NCBI GenBank assembly: GCA_013176395.1
Contig: JABMLP010000001.1
Coordinates: forward strand, 2,356,001-2,420,000
Source: Venturia oleaginea
Lineage: Eukaryota > Ascomycota > Dothideomycetes > Venturiales > Venturiaceae
Length of the DNA stretch: 64,000 bases
Direction: 5' to 3'
Of the stretch, positions 43,050-54,001 are shown in pieces. The notes under the pieces are model-generated. The model worked only from the letters and a program-made list of their open reading frames with translations, did not search any database and had not been told where the DNA came from. The position numbers were made by a program, and so were the translations under genes. Every line of letters starts with the position of its first letter. The stretch's first letter is position 1.

Positions 43050-44278
43050 CTAGACTCGATGTTCAGCAGCCTTCTTCCTATCAGCAGCGCCCTTGACGAG
43101 TTGTGAAAGGTCACCAACTGCCATAGAATTAGCATTCAATCTAGTAACAACAACAACAAAACAAGAAACATACCAGGTAATTGAAACGGAAAGTCCAAAG
43201 CCGCGAGCATGATAGCAAAAAAAAAGATCCACCAACCAGCCGCACACGTGACAAACGTGAAAGCACCCGCGGCTGTCTGCAACCTCCCTGCCAAAGCCAA
43301 GTTGCCGTTGGAAATCTGAAAGTAAGCGCCTGCCAGGAACCCGAATGCGAAGACGAGGGTTAAGAAAATGACGAAAAAGACAATGTTGGTTCGAAGGGAG
43401 AGGATCATGTATAAAAAGCACATCAAGCCCATGGCAATGAAGAAGAAGGCGTAAGAGGAGTGGAATGCTACGGTTCCAAGGCCACCAGCTGGATTCATGG
43501 GATCGGGCGAGTAAGCACCGTATGCATTATAGAAGGGTTGGAGGGTTGCGGCGAAACTGAGCCAGAAGGCGCCTGCAGTTTCTTAGCTGGGATGCCGATC
43601 ATGATAAGTGGATGCTTTACCAAAACTGCCAAAAACTACGAATGGGAACGTGTTTCCGATCAGGAATTCTCCCAGAGCTCCGAGAATCATGAGAAGACCA
43701 CCGAAGAAGTAGTACGTTCCAGTTCCAGCGGCTCCCACGGCGGCTCCTCCTGCAGCTCCTCTCCAGTCCATCAAAACACACGATAGCGGTGAAAGCACGA
43801 TGAGGAAGCCTATCAGTGCTCTGAGGTTAACCTATTAGTCTGGGTAACGTTCAATAGAGAACATTCTATCTACTTACAGTGGTGTTGGATTACCAACCGT
43901 CTTTCGTAGTTCGCCTTTGACTTGATTTTGAGGCGAAAGGTAGATCTTCTCGAAGAGTTCGGGGGAGATGGAGATACTGCCAGCGGTATTTATACGCCTC
44001 AGCGCTTCGTTTGGCTCCACGTCTCCATGTAAATGATTTCCGTTACTGTTGTAGCCGTTTTGGTGGCCTGTACAAGAATGCGTCAGCTAGGCGTCCGCTA
44101 ATAAAATGGCGAGTTTGGAACAATGTCCAATTCCAGTGGAGGTGAACAACTGCTACCGAAAGCATGGAATCAAATCTGAGAAGCATAGGTCAGACGAACT
44201 ATTGTTGCTGAAATCTTTCTCCAGTATCTGCCCGTCAGTGTTGCCCGTAGTGGCTTGATAATTGTGCTCTGGTGCCAT
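43050..44278 (-). CDS. GPR1/FUN34/YaaH family (acetate-type) membrane transporter
   Basis: Exon 1 starts at the ATG at 44278 (MAPEHNYQATTGNTDGQ); its 3' border is unclear. Then 44067-43878, 43820-43621, 43572-43174 and 43117-43050 join in matching phase with introns of 48-57 nt. After a hydrophilic N-terminus (LRRINTAGSISISPELFEKI) comes GNPTPLALIGF, a variant of the family NPAPLGL motif, then six membrane segments including GTYYFFGGLLMILGALGEFL, NTFPFVVFGSFGAFW and the Phe-rich helices around 43,450-43,200. It ends in a short basic tail. Members such as Ady2 and AcpA import acetate and other monocarboxylates, or export ammonium, at the plasma membrane. Substrate here is inference. Confidence 0.9.
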
Positions 44279-45205
44279 TGTGAATAACGACCTTATCTCA
44301 ATAATGTTATATCAATATAAGAAATAGTGAGAGAAAAGCAAGACGGAGTATTGAGACGGACGGATGAGAAGATGAGGGGAACACGACTCAAATCCAGAGG
44401 CAGAGAACGCCCAAGTCAAATACAAACACGCCAGACACCATTGGGCGCAGGGCATCATTCGAAAGACGGCTTCGCACGGCATCATTCGAAAGACGGCTCC
44501 GCACGGCACAAGGTCATAATGGCATTTCAAACCTAACCACTAACGTACGGCGGGAGATGTTCAAAGCCCAGCACCCAGAGAGGGAAAAAGATGATAAGTC
44601 TACCCCAGATTTCGCTTGTTTAGCCTACTCTCTAATTCGCGGAGACGCGGACAGCGTAGGATCCTAGATGGCCATCCTGGTCTGGTAGACAGGAGCCTAG
44701 CTGATCCGGGAATCCGGACTGATGGAATGATGGAACATTAGTAGCACATCTTCAGACTGCCTGGCTTACGAAGGGAGATGTACATTAACTCTGTAGAAAG
44801 AAAGGATCGCCAGCATCCATGAGATGCGGTTAGGGCTCGTGAGCGGGGAAAGCAGAGGGAACAAACGCCAGAGACGACGAAGCAGGATGTCGAGCGGCGG
44901 GGACAGCGAGGTCAATAACCACGGAAGAAAGCCGCGGACGAGCTACGAGTAGGATTGGTTGCTGGAAAGAAGATGGTAAAAATTCAAAGTAGTATTATAG
45001 CTCACACCACAAGTTGGAGATGCAGGTTCGTGGATATCGAGTCGTCGAGACGTTGTCACCAGCCAATCGGGTAGCGGATTCACGTCATGAGACTCTGGAA
45101 CGATTTCACTAGGTCAGAACCCTGAGTCGTAAGAGACCATCTTTCAAGCTTATATTCATTGAAACTACGGATTCGACTTTTCACTTTCTAGAAAACCAGA
45201 TGTGA
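44279..45205. other. Intergenic, no supported gene
   Basis: Contains a doubled 27-bp unit at 44452-44505 (GCATCATTCGAAAGACGGCT start, one mismatch between copies). No gene is recognised. Confidence 0.5.
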
Positions 45206-46321
45206 TCATGTATCCCATGAGCCAAACACAACCGCCTTGCCGGTTGCGTTGTCTTGTTGCCTCAAGCTCTGTTCCATGAAGAGTAGGAGGTGCGATGTTC
45301 GGACCATCATTTCTTGTAAATTACAGTTGTTAGCACTCTGGTATTGATCGTGTAGCGGAGCAACCATTCTGAAGCCAAAGGAGGACAGACCTTGGTACTC
45401 GACTTCGTAGCTAACCACCTCATCTTCATTGTTCGGGAGCATCATGGGATCCCCTGCCCATGATGTCTCGCGAACACTGACTCTCAGCCCAACATGCTTG
45501 TGCAAGTCGAACCAGAGAATACTTTCGTCCTCAGCAATGTCTTTGTGGGTAGAATTTAAGACGCCCTTGCCTTTGAATCCCTTTCGCAAAGGTAGAGGTA
45601 TGTTTAAGTCGCTGTGAGAGATTCCGTAGTCTACAAGATCAGCATAAGCGTCGGAAGAAGACGAGTCGACGACAGCACGCCGGCCCAGCCAATTTTTCCA
45701 CACTCTGACCACCGACTCATCATTTATTGAAACGAAGGAGCGAAAGAGTCCCATGCGCGGACCATTGCGGACAAGGTTTACGGTTGCGCATAGCTGGCTG
45801 AAAAGTTCATGATCCTCCAGAGAGATGATCTGCTTCCACGGCTCTGGATCCAATATAGGCTTGTTACTTGAACTGGTTGCGGGTACAGGCGACGACGACT
45901 CAGTTGGGGGAGAGGATTCCCGATGTGTTCTGCTCCCAGGGATATCGCCAGGCCGTTTCCGAGAAAGAATCTCAGCTTTCCGACGACGCGGCTGATACGA
46001 GGAATACATCCCTCGCAGTGCGGAAAGACTGCCGATTGAATTGTCAATTTCCTTCTCTTTATTGTCCAACATAGGCGTGCCTCGATAAGGACAATGCAGC
46101 GGGGCCTCGGTGAATTTCTGAGATGGATGGTGGCATTCTAAGAGAAGCGTGTGATCTGGTAGCTCGGCGGCTTGTAGGAGACGTAATTGTAAGAGTCGGA
46201 GGACAAGATGGTAGAAACGATGCGAAACGGGCGATACTGATAGCAGGGTAGACGTTGGGAACAGCGCAAAGACGTGGAGAAACAATTCGTTGGGGAGATC
46301 AAGGAGAGTTGTAGTAGCCAT
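45206..46321 (-). CDS. F-box protein
   Basis: 371 codons from the ATG at 46321 (an in-frame GTG 24 nt upstream was rejected), no intron. It opens with an F-box, LLDLPNELFLHVFALFP followed by LLSVSPVSHRFYHLV, at residues 5-45. The rest (about 330 residues) is a unique C-terminal region with a Ser/Pro-rich linker (PPTESSSPVPATSSS) and an all-beta-looking end (HVGLRVSVRETSW, YEVEYQGLSSFGFRM). F-box proteins link targets to SCF ubiquitin ligases; the target here is unknown. The gene diverges from the Ecm11-like gene across 231 bp. Confidence 0.88.
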   Translation of the reverse strand: MATTTLLDLPNELFLHVFALFPTSTLLSVSPVSHRFYHLVLRLLQLRLLQAAELPDHTLLLECHHPSQKFTEAPLHCPYRGTPMLDNKEKEIDNSIGSLSALRGMYSSYQPRRRKAEILSRKRPGDIPGSRTHRESSPPTESSSPVPATSSSNKPILDPEPWKQIISLEDHELFSQLCATVNLVRNGPRMGLFRSFVSINDESVVRVWKNWLGRRAVVDSSSSDAYADLVDYGISHSDLNIPLPLRKGFKGKGVLNSTHKDIAEDESILWFDLHKHVGLRVSVRETSWAGDPMMLPNNEDEVVSYEVEYQGLSSFGFRMVAPLHDQYQSANNCNLQEMMVRTSHLLLFMEQSLRQQDNATGKAVVFGSWDT

Positions 46322-46552
46322 TGTATGTAAGAAGAGCAGAAACACAGTTCGATTGCAGGTAGGGAATCAAGTGTATTGGACGATATCTCGGACAGGGACG
46401 ACATAGGCACGTGATCTCGCGATACTCAAATCAATCTCACATTTCTCGCCACTTAACAACAACAAGATTCCACTCGCTCACCCACTCGCTCGCACGTCTT
46501 TTCTCAGGCCCCAAAGTGAGGCTCCTCACTCAATACGTGGTCCAAGCCCATC
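46322..46552. promoter_or_regulatory. Short divergent promoter between the F-box and Ecm11-like genes
   Basis: 231 bp serving both genes. It includes CACTCGCTCACCCACTCGCT, a pyrimidine-rich repeat close to the Ecm11-like start. Confidence 0.5.
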
Positions 46553-48115
46553 ATGAGCGGCGGAATGAGCGCCTTCGTCAACAACTTGAACCGCCGCGGT
46601 GGTCAAGTCCCACAAGCGTCTCAAGCTGGAAACCAGGGTCAACTTCGCAGCCTCAATCAGCAGAATGCCGCGATCCAGAGGCTTCCCGTGCCTCCAACGA
46701 CAAAGTCTAACATAGCACAAGCTCGAAACGTCACATCTATGCAGCCTCCAGCTCGAGGCAAAGCTCCAATTGGTGGAGCACCACTGGATTCCTTCGCTCC
46801 AACCGAGTACACAGGCTCCACTACTAGCACCGTCAGCATAATTCAGGTTCGAGACAGCCAGGCTCCTTTTGATCGCTATGATCAGGAACACCATCCAAAT
46901 GGTGCACCTGGTATCGCAGAAATTGTTGAAGATGATGGCGAAGAGACTGGCAGTGGGGAAGAGGATGACGACGAGGAGTCTGATGAGGATGATGGTGAGG
47001 AACAGCAGAATACTGCTCATCAACAGCAGCAGCAGTTTCAATATGACCAGCCAGCTATGCGTCAGCAGCCACATCAAGCAGCCATGAACCAGCAGCAATT
47101 CACGCGCAGCCCTTTTGATGGCGGGGACTCCTACCCACCAACCACGAATGGCGGTGCAGATGATGAAGAAATTGATGGAAGAGCTCAGCTTGAGCAACCA
47201 CAGCAATCAGCTCCAGCTCAGCGTAGTGCACCACTCTACCCACAGGTCAATCGACAAGTTGACGCACCCATTCAGAGAACTGTTTCACGACACCAGCAAG
47301 CTTCATTCACTCAGCAGCAACTTCTACCCACACAGCAGGATCCATCATCTTCTCGTCCCTTCCCAAAGGGTTCTCATCGCCAGACTCCTGGCCAAGCGAG
47401 TGTTCCATTACGCCCGAGTCCTCCAGCCCCAAAGCCCGTCACACAGCCAAATACTCATTTGAACCCTGCTGCTGTGTTGGAGCAGCCACGACCTAGCTCG
47501 GCACCACCGCCACCTCAATCTCAACCAGGCTCGAAACTCAACCCTAAGACGCGTCCAATCTCCACTGGGTCTGCAAAGGCCCCTGCTGCCCAAGTTCCAG
47601 TTGTCGTACCAAAGATTATTCGGGAGCCGCAGGTGATTGAAGCGCCGGAGACGAGTGTCGAAGAAGAGCCCCAGCTTGACTATGGTGAGGATGTCCTCAA
47701 GGCAATGGAGTACGAGCAACTCCACGACGAAGACTACGACATGAATCCCTTAAAGCCTGCCTCTGTCTTGCCTGCGGACGAAGAATCCAAGCCTTTGCCG
47801 CAGCGCCTCGAATTTGCTCATAAACTTGAGGCAGATCATCAGCGTACTTTCTTCGCATCTCTACCGCTTGCTGAGTGGGAGGCGGCTGGAGATTGGTTTC
47901 TTGAAAAGTTTAGCGATGCCGTGAAGAAGATGACAGAATCCCGAAAAGAAAAGCGTCGATTGGCCATTGAATTGGAGGGTGAGATCGCCAAGCGTCATGA
48001 CCATGTCGCTAGTCGCAAGCGTAATATCGATGAGGCCTTGACTGAGATGAGTATTAATGGCCGCTATGTGCTCAGGACAAGCACATCCAAGCGACCGAGG
48101 GGTGCTGGCTCTTGA
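46553..48115 (+). CDS. Ecm11-domain protein (meiotic/extracellular mutant 11-like)
   Basis: 520 codons from the ATG at 46553, no intron. The N-terminal 370 residues are low complexity: an acidic run (EDDDEESDEDDGEEQ at about residues 133-147), a Gln-rich stretch and Pro-rich segments. The C-terminal 150 residues form the conserved part: LDYGEDVLKAMEYEQL, then FFASLPLAEWEAAGDWFLEK, a charged helix and a GRYVLRT ending, matching the Ecm11 C-terminal domain as I know it. Yeast Ecm11 works with Gmc2 in the central element of the synaptonemal complex. In filamentous fungi the role is less clear; nuclear location is inference. Confidence 0.75.
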   Translation: MSGGMSAFVNNLNRRGGQVPQASQAGNQGQLRSLNQQNAAIQRLPVPPTTKSNIAQARNVTSMQPPARGKAPIGGAPLDSFAPTEYTGSTTSTVSIIQVRDSQAPFDRYDQEHHPNGAPGIAEIVEDDGEETGSGEEDDDEESDEDDGEEQQNTAHQQQQQFQYDQPAMRQQPHQAAMNQQQFTRSPFDGGDSYPPTTNGGADDEEIDGRAQLEQPQQSAPAQRSAPLYPQVNRQVDAPIQRTVSRHQQASFTQQQLLPTQQDPSSSRPFPKGSHRQTPGQASVPLRPSPPAPKPVTQPNTHLNPAAVLEQPRPSSAPPPPQSQPGSKLNPKTRPISTGSAKAPAAQVPVVVPKIIREPQVIEAPETSVEEEPQLDYGEDVLKAMEYEQLHDEDYDMNPLKPASVLPADEESKPLPQRLEFAHKLEADHQRTFFASLPLAEWEAAGDWFLEKFSDAVKKMTESRKEKRRLAIELEGEIAKRHDHVASRKRNIDEALTEMSINGRYVLRTSTSKRPRGAGS

Positions 48116-49699
48116 TGGAGATTGCGATGTGGATTCTGCGGCATATTATGATCTAACGCTTGCATGTTCTTCGGCGCATTTGCTATGATTTACAAACGAA
48201 ATGGGAACGAGATGTGGGAAAAAAGAATGCTGTCATATTCTAGTGATTTCTCGCATTTTTGGAGTTCTATACCCTTAGCTATATCCCTAGTACTGGAGAA
48301 TTTGTTACAACGGGCGAAATGTTTTCTTGTCAATTCGGCTCAAACCTGTGACGGCTGCCTGAGCTCAAATGCAAAAGACTTCGTAATTCTCCTGTCACCA
48401 TGCTTGCACTGCGGGATGACTAGGTCTCTGCCCTCTAACAGCAACTTAGTTCCGATTACACCTCTAATTGGAGATTGTTCAGTTGCAGTAGGCTCACCAA
48501 CTTTACAGTAAAATTGGTCTATTCTGATCAAAGGAATGCTGCCACTAGCCCAAACCATACTATGTCAAAGTTAGATTCAGTAGACAGGTAAGGCAGCCCT
48601 GAAGATGGCTGGACGAGGATCGGGAGGGCCACGTAAAACAGAACTTCACCACGAAGAAGTACATGATCCGCCACCACCATCAGGGAGCGTCTCATGGACT
48701 GACGAATTGCTCGATGAAGCACCCCCAAACGAGCCGGAGTTGTGCATTACAGGCGATCCGTCATCATTTCAAAGCCAGGTCACAAGCCCTTGACGACACA
48801 CCCAGGGACGAGTTAGAGATATCCGATTGGAGAACAAAGACATCATAGAGGCGGCTTGGCCGTAGCTGAGAGAGGCTGTGAGAAAGGATAGCTACCGGAT
48901 CGTACTGTGCCGTGAGTCTAATCGTGCTCACCGGATGAAGAAACCGCGAGCTATCGTTCTGTCAAGCGCCTCTGTACTGCCTGATTGTGATGAGAGCGGC
49001 GCATGATATATTACGAGCATAGTATAGACAGCTCGCTCCAGTGGGCCTTCGGAACATAACATGATGATGGAACAAGGGCATCATCTGCGCAAGCTGAATG
49101 GACACAAAAAGTCCCGGTATCTCTGTGGGGGCTCATTATATAGCGGTTAAGTATGTGGCTTATCTTTCCTAGCATGTTCAGACTCTCGACTTGGCCGAAG
49201 ACTGGATGTTTATTAGTGTGAGGGTTGCAGCATTCGCATATGCATGATGCAATGAGTTAATACCCGGCTACCATAACTAGGTAGCTCGACGAGCATGCTG
49301 TGATGGAGGTTGCATCGTCAGCCAGCTCTCCCGCATCGTTTTCAATAGGTCGAATAGCAACGATGACAATACGGTAAGCCTACTTGCCGACGACTTTGCT
49401 GGTGAGGTGCTAAATTCGGACTAGCCGTAGTTGTCTTCCATCTGCTGGAGCACAGACAATTCCCTGGCAGCCAGTTTCGAGGAAGCAAAGCGGAGCAATC
49501 TGAAGAGGGAAGGTTCTTAGGCCCAAGTGGGAATACTTGGCACTCAAACGCAGCACATTGAGAAGACCAAGAATGTTGGGTTGTGACAGCACAAATTTTG
49601 ATAACCATGTCTGTATCGGGTTGGGATTTTATTCATTTTACAAACTTGTTGAGGGTATCAGCTCGTCTCCTGTTCTGTTTCTAGCGTGTTCTGTTCTGA
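48116..49699. other. Intergenic, no supported gene
   Basis: A 62-codon plus frame at 48,605-48,793 (MAGRGSGGPRKTELHHEEVH start) has an ATG but no family features. The rest shows no coding signal. Convergent 3' flanks of the Ecm11-like gene and the CK1-like pseudogene. Confidence 0.45.
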
Positions 49700-50690
49700 C
49701 TATAAGGTCTCATGGTTTGCTTCCTGCTCCTCTAGAAACTTTAGTATAGTCCAGTCGAAGACGTTGTCATACTGGAAGTGCTTGCGGTGGAATAAACCGT
49801 GGAACAGGCGCCGTAAACGTCCATAGTCGAGTTCCTTGTCCAAGCGGATAAGCTCAAAGTACTTCTTGAATTCAGCATGAACGCCATCGAAGAGACTGCG
49901 CTTCTCTGCTTGCTGTTTTTTCTTAAGGATCATCTTCTCTTTCTCCTTAGATTCACACCGTAGGCCTTGCCATGGAAGTGAACCTTTAAGAAAGTATAAA
50001 AGAACATATCCAAGAGATTCCATGTCATCACGAGGGGATTGCTCTGTAGTGACCTATTAGAAAGGTCTTCTATGCAACTTGCTGCGCCTACCTTTTCCTG
50101 GATGTGCGCTGATGCTGGCATATCGCAGCGTGCCGACCACGGAGTAGGTGTGTCTGCCCGGATCTTCAATCTCTTTACCCAGACCAATATCCGTCGTGTA
50201 GACCGTATTGCCTCGTGTGCCGACACCCATGAGCAGGTTGTCTGGCTTGACGTCTCTGTGGATGTACCCTTTCGAATGAATATACTGGAAGCGAGAGATG
50301 AGCTGATCCGCAAGCAACAGCACAGTCTTTAGGGAGAATTTCCGGCCGCAATAGTTGAAGAGGTTCTCGAGGCTTGGACCTAAGAGCTCAAATGCCATCA
50401 CCCTGAACTCGCATTCGGAGCCTTACCAGTATATTCGCGGGATGCCATTGCCGCCATCAAGCTCTTTGTAGATTTTGAACTCATTGTTGAGTTGTGAAGG
50501 ACTAACTTGGTTGTACTCGAGTTTGAGAGCAACTTCTTGACCGGTTTCGAGGTGATGGCCTGCGTTAATCAGTCGTTGTTATAAATGTTATAGGAAAGGA
50601 CAGGCTCTTACCTTGGTACACTTCGCCGTAGGAACCACCGCCTAGTCGAAGGTCTAGCTGATATTTGTCTTACACAACGAGAGGCTTCAT
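49700..50690 (-). pseudogene. Casein kinase 1-like kinase with two in-frame stops
   Basis: Exons 50690-50612, 50559-50092 and 50043-49700 join with agreeing phases (GTAAGA...CAG and GTAGGC...CAG). The sequence covers a whole CK1 catalytic domain: GGGSYGEVY glycine loop, VALKLEYN with the catalytic lysine, [41 protein letters not shown] in place of DFGLAK, TLRYASI, EQSPRDDMESLGYVLLYFL and VFDWTIL. TAA codons sit at 50672-50670, just after the start, and at 50425-50423, where active members have an aromatic residue (Y-W-x-G). The second stop removes most of the kinase. The DIG motif suggests a divergent CK1 paralogue even before loss. It diverges from the DUF7924 pseudogene. Confidence 0.85.
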
Positions 50691-51050
50691 AGCGAGAAAG
50701 AAGGGGAGCACATGTCGACAATCGCAAATGCGTGCTCTTCGTGGGATACGGCAAGCTAGCAATCGTGGTGTGCAGGAAAACGGAGAGAACAGGAATTGAA
50801 GGCGCGTGCTGCTACAGGCGCTAGTCTACGAGGGTGAGGCGCTAAATATCGGCGGGGGACCTCCTAGCTAATACCTAGCGGATTGCAGCGACGAACGCCA
50901 ATTAATATGCAACTGCGGGCACTTATGAGTCAATCCCGCTGCCAAGCACTCGCTTGAACTAGTCGGCCCCCACCCTTCCCATTTCCCAGCGCGTATAGAC
51001 AACTTCCATTGCTGATATCTATATACTCTCCCCTCCACCCTTTTACGGCC
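50691..51050. other. Divergent spacer between two pseudogenes
   Basis: 360 bp between the starts of the CK1-like and DUF7924 pseudogenes. No distinct element is seen. Confidence 0.4.
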
Positions 51051-52577
51051 ATGATGCTTCCACAACAAGAGCTGAGGTCACAAAGACAAAAAAGGAAACA
51101 GTTATTCGAAGCAGTGCCAACAGTAGAGCCAGAATCGCAACCACAACAACCGCCCGCCAAACGCCAAAAGCAGTCATATTCGTCGCGGAGCAAGACTCCT
51201 CCAGAGTTCTGGGACAAGCTTTCGCGGGTGCCGCTCTGTCTTTGTGCGCTTCGAGAGTTCAACAGAAGGGAAATTCGGCCCATTGCCCTACAACAGCGCA
51301 GAAAGCGTGACGTTGAAGACAGTCAAGTCAAATAGCTTCAGCACTTTGCTCGGCGGGGTGGCCCTGACCGGCGCAGCATCCGAGGAGTTAGTTCTGTCTT
51401 TGCTATGCTGTAGAGACGGTATGCTAACTTTTTACAGTACCCAGAACAGGAAACACAAGTCAAATTGAGCTCAAAACGTAGTCGATCCAATCGGTCCAGC
51501 GCCCTGAACTCGAACAGGAAGCCGACTACATTCTCTTCCAAAGATGCTGCATCTGAGCAGGAACTTATCGACAATGGTATATACCCGCCAGGATATAATG
51601 ATGACGAGCCGGGGAATCTAGAGGAGATAATAGAGTATCTTAAGAAACCTCGTGCATCTCTATCGCCTTCAAACTTTTCTTGCGAGAAGTTCGTGCGTCT
51701 CAGGCGGGAGAATGACGGAGCCACGACCGGAGCGGCAGTAATGAGCCAAGTCTTCCCGATGATTACAGGCAAGGCCAACATCCCATCGGGCTTCAATCAG
51801 GTGTTCAACAACCTTGAGCCACTTGGTGCCCATATCTTCATCCCACAGCCCGACTACTTCAATGGCTCTCGCACTGCGGACATCCAGCCCAAAGTGCGGA
51901 ATGACCTTGAGCATTACATCATTCCTTCGAGCCAACCACACCGTCCTGCGCTCCCAAACTTTTTCATGGAAGTGAAAGGCCCGAAAGGAAAAGCGTCGGA
52001 AGCCAAGCGCCAGATCACGCAGGACCTTGCGGCAGGTGCTCGAGGAATGCTCAGGATGCAGTCCTATGGGCTGGACGAGCCTGTGTTTGATAACAATGCC
52101 CATACATTCGGATCGACGTACTAAAGCGGCCACATACAGCTGTATGCAATGCGTCTAACTGAGCCGAGAGATGCAGGCGGGAAGCCCGAGTACCACACAA
52201 CCACGATTAATGGTTACGATTTGACCGGCAATCTGGACACTCATCGCCAAGGCATCGCGGCATCCCGCAACCTGCGAGACTTGGCGAAAGAAAGGAGAGA
52301 TGAGTTCATTGTGTGTGCCAATGAGAGAGCGGATAAGAATGATGATGAGCCCGAGGTCGCTTCAGCCGATTTTTACTTGACTTCATTCATTTCAACCAAG
52401 CAGTCCACGCAAAGCGAGCTTTTCACGGCTGATTCTGACTATGATGAATCAGATTCAACATCAATAGACGAGCTTGCAATGTCAGCTCCGTCGACAAAAC
52501 GCACTAAGGCGCGCCAGCTCCGGAAGAAGTATAAGAGTAAGATTAGTGACTTTTTCGTTGTCGAGAACGACGAATAA
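51051..52577 (+). pseudogene. DUF7924 (PD-(D/E)XK nuclease-like) protein with two in-frame stops
   Basis: Exon 1 (51051-51386) and exon 2 (51438-52577) join in phase 0 across a 51-nt intron (GTTAGT, GCTAAC, CAG). The N-terminus is basic, with FWDKLSRVPL, then LQHFARRGGPDRRSIRG and, after splicing, YPE. The core has NGIYPPGYNDDEPGNLEEI, PRASLSPSNFS, IPQPDYFNGSR, then FFMEVKGPKG and ARGMLRMQSYG, matching the fungal DUF7924 family, which resembles PD-(D/E)XK nucleases (PD and ExK visible). TAG at 51333-51335 lies between SQVK and LQHFARR; TAA at 52122-52124 follows FGSTY. Both flank conserved sequence, so these are nonsense changes rather than introns. Function of the family is unknown. Confidence 0.8.
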
Positions 52578-54001
52578 CGGTGATAATATGCGCTCATTCA
52601 GATTGAGCCAGCCCAAATCTCAGCCAGAAGATCACAGCCAGCAGAGCACGATTGATGTCAAGGACACTACCCCCGACACCTCTTTCACCGACCGAGGTGC
52701 ATCATAGACGCACAGGAGAAGGCTTGCTGCAGGAGATGGAGAGCAGTTGGCATCGGCAACGTAATTTGGAACACTTTGTTTAGGCATTCGGCTAACTCAA
52801 TTTACTTCGTGTTCTGCAACGCTACAAGTGCCCTGACAAGTCTGGATAACGTCCCCATAAAGATGTTGATATTAGCCATAGTAAGATCGGTGATGTCCTC
52901 GCTCAGCATTAAAGATGTTTTGCGTATGGCCTGACGAATTACTCCTTCGACATATACCTCTTCTCGTTCCAGCTTCGACAGAGTATGTTCGGCCTCGCTC
53001 CTGTGGCTATCATTCTGTTTCCTCTTTTGGCCTTAACTACAGATCAGTAAACCCTATAACAATTGGATCTTGCGTCTACCTCGATTGCGTGATCCTTGAG
53101 CTTGTACATTCTCTAGATCTTCCTCAGTATCATCAACGGATGTCGCGGCCTGCAGAGGGAGGGACGCCAAACTCTCAGCGCCCTCATTGGTGGTTGTAGC
53201 ATCATGGTTCGCAGTACGTGTGTCAAGCTTGCTCGTATCAGCTGTGGTGGGTAGTCCAAGTCTGGTCAACAGTACGCCCCTCTCGTTCAAACATATTGCT
53301 CCGCGGTGAAGATACCTCTGTTGGCATTCGAAATGCAGTTACAGCGTCGGTGATCACCTGGTTCATGAGTGGGACACAGAATCAATTGGCGAATCGAGGG
53401 GCTTCAAGGTACAAGACTGGCTTTTATCCCAATATACGTTGGCGGAATCGTTACTGACAAGACTGTCGTCTCAACAGCCGTCCGATAAGCCTCCACATCA
53501 TGTAACGACCGTAGGCGGTGGTGGAGATCCCTGAGTGTGAGTTCATGCGTCAAACCGCTCCCGGCTATGCTGAGTGGCTTTGCCAGCAGCCTCGCACATG
53601 AATGAGTAGTGTTCAAGCATTGTCACTCATTGCTTGCTAACGTGTCACGATCAATTGGTTAATCGTGTGCGGTCAAGCATGCTCCAAATCCTAGCAGAAG
53701 GCTGTGGGCAGGAGTATTGCTCGTCTCTCAAAACAGCCTCAGCCACTTTGATGTCATATCGGCTTCGTCATCTCGGCGTCTTATCATCAGCACTTCACGG
53801 CCGACAATACTTATATCTCATTGCAGTCCGCCTCTGCTGCTTCACGCACCTATCGCATTCTCTATTGTTAACACAAAAGTGCCTTCAAATCGCCGTATTA
53901 TACGTCCCAGCCTATTTGCATATTTAACAAGCGACCAAATCCCGCCTTCCAAAGACACCATTTTGGATTGAAATTTTCTATTCGCGCCTGCTACGATCGG
54001 G
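52578..54001. other. Intergenic with faint remnants
   Basis: A plus frame at 53,320-53,455 reads AVTASVITWFMSGTQ, and a related segment occurs at 57,050. A minus frame at 53,054-53,290 encodes a Thr/Asp-rich piece. I cannot assign either. Confidence 0.35.

Noticed and set aside
46526..47206. 226-codon minus-strand open frame opposite the Ecm11-like gene
   Set aside because: It mirrors the Gln-rich and acidic repeats of the plus-strand gene, giving a Leu/Ile-rich product without motifs; the plus strand has the conserved C-terminal domain.
50401..50426. 24-nt intron (GTAAGG to TTCAG) removing the CK1 stop
   Set aside because: It would keep the frame but is far too short to splice, and the removed codons match conserved CK1 positions, so the TAA is a real nonsense codon.
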